A stretch of 8,633 nucleotides of DNA from Desulfobacterales bacterium CG23_combo_of_CG06-09_8_20_14_all_52_9 (GTDB lineage Bacteria > Desulfobacterota > Desulfobacteria > Desulfobacterales > UBA2156). Both the position numbers and the translations under genes were made by a program. Below the pieces are notes generated by a model. That model saw nothing but the letters and a program-made list of their open reading frames with translations. It was not told the DNA's origin and searched no databases. Location: contig PCSF01000069.1 of NCBI GenBank assembly GCA_002771315.1, positions 1 through 8,633 on the forward strand, read 5' to 3'. Positions 6,095-8,633 of this stretch are shown here, piece by piece. Positions within the stretch are counted from its first letter, which is position 1; each line of letters begins with the position of its first letter.

Positions 6095-7633
6095 TTACAC
6101 TGCATCCGATTCCTTCTTGTTTGGATCAATGATTACGCCTGTCAAGGGCTTCAGGTAAAACTCGAAAACCATCAGATATATAGCGACCAAGAAAAAAAAC
6201 AGATCCCGGATGACGGTCCACAGACCGGCGGGACTCCCGGTGGTTTCCGTGGAAAAACAGCCGCAGTAAATGTCAAGCCCTCGGATTTGGTTGAACATCA
6301 ATGTGCCGATAAAAATCGTTAAAAGACCAACGCTCATCAATATCGCACCGGGAAGCCAGAATCCGGTAATCAGGCACACCCCGAGCAACAGCTCCATCCA
6401 GGGAAGAATCAATGCAGAAAGATTGACCGTGACATCCGGCAGAATCTGGTAGTTGTAAACAGCCTGGGCAAAGGCTTGGGGGTGCAGGATTTTGTCATAA
6501 CAAGCAAAAAGGAAAACGGCTCCCAGAAAAATGCGCAACGGATGAAAAATATAAGATTGAAGCCGCATCTTCCTCACATCGATTCCCGAATCATCTGAGT
6601 GTATGGGTTCTGAAAGATGCCCTGCGATTCCATTGCACGCCATTTCACACAACAGGGTGCCCTTTCCGCAGTTTTCGGTTTCAAACTGCAGCACCGGATG
6701 ATCGATTTGAAACCGGTGGAGCAGTTCGTTCCGGATGCGTCCGGCCAACGCTTCCGTATCGCTGACAGGCTGATCGGGAACTACCACGTGACATGAAAAC
6801 GCCGTGCTCATCGAAGATATCTGCCAGGCATGCAAGTAATGCACACCCAGGACTCCGGGAAAATCGGATAAAAAGTTGCGAACCTGTTCGAGCCGGAGAT
6901 GGACGGGAGTTCCATTCATCAGCACCAACGTGGATTCTTTGAATAACCCCCATCCGTTTTTAAGAATGAAGACCGCGATAAATATGGAAAGCAAAGGGTC
7001 CAACCAATACCACGGATAGAACAGCAACAGGATGCCGTTGATCAAGACCGCCACCGAGGTAAAGAGGTCGCCCAGCATGTGTAAAAAGGCACCGCGCACG
7101 TTCAGGCTATGGGCCGCATCCCGGTGCAGGAGCAAGGCCGAGAGTCCATTTCCGATCACCCCCACTCCGGCCAGGATAATCACGGTCAGACCGTTCACCG
7201 TCTGTGGATTTAAAAAACGGTGAAATGCATGGTACAGGATGATTCCCGAGGCGCCGGTCAGCAAAAAAACATTGATCAGCGCCGCCAGGATCTCGGCCCG
7301 TCGATATCCGAACGTATTGGATATCGTGGCCCCCTTTCGACCGATGCGAAATGCGATATAGGAAATCAACACCGCGGTAAAATCGCTGAAATTGTGCACC
7401 GCATCCGAAATCAGGGCCATGCTGTTGGCCAGCATACCGCCGATGACCTGGGCGACGGGGATAAAAAAATTTAATACCAGGGTTGCCAGGAGTCTTTTGC
7501 CTTCCGAATCCTCCGGTACCGAGCCATGGAGATGTCCGGTATGCATATCATCGACGGTTTCCTTTTGATCGCCGATGTTTCCGCAACACACGGACTGTGG
7601 ATCGATTTCTTCTTTAACTTTTTCTTCAGTCAT
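6095..7633 (-). CDS. CDF zinc-type cation transporter fused to a MauE/DoxX-like redox membrane domain
   Basis: This is a single 512-residue frame with two parts. Residues about 45-320 form a cation diffusion facilitator: six helices plus a C-terminal cytoplasmic domain. The metal-site motifs are intact, H80-x3-D84 in helix 2 and H185-x3-D189 in helix 5, a pattern typical of Zn-exporting ZitB/CzcD relatives. The N-terminus carries a CC pair (16-17) and HTGHLHG (31-37), possible extra metal ligands. Residues about 360-490 form a four-helix MauE/DoxX-like domain, with a DKILHP segment (380-385) and a CGCF motif (457-460) characteristic of MauE-type redox membrane proteins. The linker holds C322, C329 and C333. 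CDF proteins normally end near residue 300, so the second domain is a true addition. The start overlaps the rhodanese stop by one base. Linking metal efflux with thiol redox chemistry is inference; both family assignments are strong. Confidence 0.9.
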   Translation of the reverse strand: MTEEKVKEEIDPQSVCCGNIGDQKETVDDMHTGHLHGSVPEDSEGKRLLATLVLNFFIPVAQVIGGMLANSMALISDAVHNFSDFTAVLISYIAFRIGRKGATISNTFGYRRAEILAALINVFLLTGASGIILYHAFHRFLNPQTVNGLTVIILAGVGVIGNGLSALLLHRDAAHSLNVRGAFLHMLGDLFTSVAVLINGILLLFYPWYWLDPLLSIFIAVFILKNGWGLFKESTLVLMNGTPVHLRLEQVRNFLSDFPGVLGVHYLHAWQISSMSTAFSCHVVVPDQPVSDTEALAGRIRNELLHRFQIDHPVLQFETENCGKGTLLCEMACNGIAGHLSEPIHSDDSGIDVRKMRLQSYIFHPLRIFLGAVFLFACYDKILHPQAFAQAVYNYQILPDVTVNLSALILPWMELLLGVCLITGFWLPGAILMSVGLLTIFIGTLMFNQIRGLDIYCGCFSTETTGSPAGLWTVIRDLFFFLVAIYLMVFEFYLKPLTGVIIDPNKKESDAV

Positions 7634-8136
7634 TATCTGATGCTCTCATCCGCGGGTAACCCGGCCTGTTGCCATACGGTCCAGCCGTTCACCAAGACAT
7701 GAACATTTCCAAACCCCATTTGAAGCAAGAAAAGTGCCAGTTCGCGGCTCAATTCACAGCTTTCTCCGTCACAGTAAGTGATGATGGTTTTTTGAGCGTC
7801 CAGACGATCCATTACTTGGGCAAAATACCGGTCTACGTCCTGCCATGGGATATTCAGCGCCCCCCGGATATGCCCTTCCCGATAAAGGGACTCCGGCCGG
7901 GCATCCACGAAAATCGCCTCCTGGGACTCATGGAGTTTCACCGCTCGGTTGAGATCAATGACCAGGCTTTTCCCTGCCGCATCGGAAAACCGTGCTTCGA
8001 CCGACCAGTTGCCGACAAGAGGAATGCCGTCCCTGCGCCAATGGTTGACGCCGACGGCGATCAATGAGGCCAGAATCAGGAGCGCGGGAATCTGCCACAT
8101 CGCTTTTTTAAAGGCAAATCTTCCCGATTTAATCAT
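7633..8136 (-). CDS. Membrane-anchored rhodanese-like protein
   Basis: This 167-residue protein has a basic N-terminus, one membrane helix (about residues 13-30) and a single rhodanese domain (about 55-165) predicted to face the periplasm. The domain shows the usual landmarks: FVDARP (77-81), the EGHIRGALNIP segment (87-97), an active-site loop YCDGESC at 121-127 and the closing GW-x-x-W segment (151-155). C122 is the expected sulfur-accepting cysteine. C127 sits five residues on, within or beside the loop, so an internal disulfide or a redox-sensitive site is possible. Rhodaneses of this type carry persulfide sulfur or act as thiol carriers. The ATG at 8136 is preceded by AAAGGAAGACAAGG, a usable ribosome binding site. 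The stop codon TAA shares one base with the ATG of the CDF-MauE fusion, which suggests coupled translation. Its substrate cannot be told from sequence. Confidence 0.88.
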   Translation of the reverse strand: MIKSGRFAFKKAMWQIPALLILASLIAVGVNHWRRDGIPLVGNWSVEARFSDAAGKSLVIDLNRAVKLHESQEAIFVDARPESLYREGHIRGALNIPWQDVDRYFAQVMDRLDAQKTIITYCDGESCELSRELALFLLQMGFGNVHVLVNGWTVWQQAGLPADESIR

Positions 8137-8217
8137 CCTTGTCTTCCTTTACGATCTCATCATTATTTTAGAGCACTGCGTTTTGGCGTGCTTTTCCACG
8201 ATTGTTTGATAACTCTT

Positions 8218-8633
8218 TCAAGTACCGGCGAAAAATGAACCGGATATAAAATATACACCCAGGAGCGCGATCACCACACCGGCGCCCCGCTGGAACCACC
8301 AGCCGACACCCTGGTAGGTGCTGTTTTCCGTCAATCTCCTGACCCATGCGGTGGAGCTTCCCGCCAGAACAATCGGAAGACAATGGCCGAGGGCAAAGAA
8401 AATCATCATGATGGATCCGGCGACGATCTTTTGTTGAACCGTGACGATGGCCAGAATCGGCGCAATAAAACCGAAGGTGCAGGAGCCGGATAGGATACCG
8501 TATGCCAGCCCCAATCCGAAAGCACCGTGAATGCCGTGAAGTTTCAATCGATAAAGCAATGAACCGGACATGGAACAGGATTGCACGCCTAGCATGCCCA
8601 AGGCCACCCAAATCAGCACGGCGCCCACCAGAA
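8218..8633 (-). CDS. CcdA/DsbD-like transmembrane electron carrier, 5' end cut by window edge
   Basis: This is the C-terminal 137 residues or so of a polytopic membrane protein. The reading frame stays open to the window edge, so the true start lies outside; the GTG at 8628 is only an internal codon. At least three hydrophobic segments are visible. One carries a GSCTFGF motif and the next a LGHC motif. This Cys pair, each in a Gly/Pro-rich membrane helix, is the pattern of CcdA/DsbD-type proteins, which carry electrons from cytoplasmic thioredoxin to periplasmic thiol proteins. The family call rests on these motifs and on the downstream neighbours (rhodanese, MauE-type domain, CPPC thioredoxin). 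The gene ends at a TGA 81 bases before the rhodanese start, with no clear terminator between them, so co-transcription is likely. A related TauE/UreH-type membrane protein is the main alternative. Confidence 0.78.
   Translation of the reverse strand, partial: LVGAVLIWVALGMLGVQSCSMSGSLLYRLKLHGIHGAFGLGLAYGILSGSCTFGFIAPILAIVTVQQKIVAGSIMMIFFALGHCLPIVLAGSSTAWVRRLTENSTYQGVGWWFQRGAGVVIALLGVYFISGSFFAGT

Noticed and set aside
6079..6129. Upstream in-frame start for the CPPC thioredoxin at 6129
   Set aside because: It would overlap the fusion gene, lacks a matching ribosome binding site and puts a charged 17-residue extension before the signal peptide; ATG 6078 with AGGAGG is better.
8165..8195. Inverted repeat AGCAC/GTGCT between the CcdA-like and rhodanese genes
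   Set aside because: A five-base stem with an 11-base loop and no U-run does not make a terminator.

Overview
The window comes from a Gram-negative bacterium. It encodes an outer-membrane beta-barrel, a periplasmic LolA-like protein, an FtsX-type permease, periplasmic thiol-redox proteins and a low-potential ferredoxin. Base composition is moderate, and the mix of MauE-type redox protein, CcdA, ferredoxin and sigma-54 remnant fits an anaerobic deltaproteobacterial lineage (Desulfobacterota/Syntrophobacterales-like). That placement is inference, because the window holds no marker gene. Every supported gene lies on the minus strand, so reading order runs from base 8633 down to base 1.

Block A (about 8633-5271) looks like a periplasmic thiol/disulfide and sulfur-handling operon. 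In order it has: the C-terminal part of a CcdA-like membrane electron carrier (cut by the window edge); a membrane-anchored rhodanese; a 512-residue protein fusing a CDF zinc-type transporter to a MauE/DoxX-like membrane redox domain, whose start overlaps the rhodanese stop by one base; an exported thioredoxin-fold protein with a CPPC active site; and an unannotated 49-residue acidic small protein with a strong ribosome binding site. CcdA, MauE-type and CPPC thioredoxin proteins commonly work together to move reducing equivalents across the inner membrane. The rhodanese and the fused metal transporter suggest persulfide or soft-metal chemistry on the outer face, but that part is inference.

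Block B (about 5270-4545) looks like a scar. It has about 140 bases with no gene, then a fragment of a sigma-54-dependent AAA+ activator. The fragment keeps Walker A, GAFTGA, Walker B and the arginine-finger region, but has lost its sensor domain, its lid and its DNA-binding C-terminus. Its last bases supply the ribosome binding site of the next gene.

Block C (4542-106) begins with a small 2[4Fe-4S] ferredoxin-like protein. A tight four-gene envelope-transport set follows: LolD/MacB-type ATPase, FtsX/LolC-type permease, periplasmic LolA-like lipoprotein-sorting protein and outer-membrane beta-barrel. Gaps between these four genes run from a short overlap to 17 bases. Together they span inner membrane, periplasm and outer membrane, and probably move a lipid or lipoprotein outward. 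No tRNA, rRNA, CRISPR array, insertion sequence or convincing rho-independent terminator was seen.
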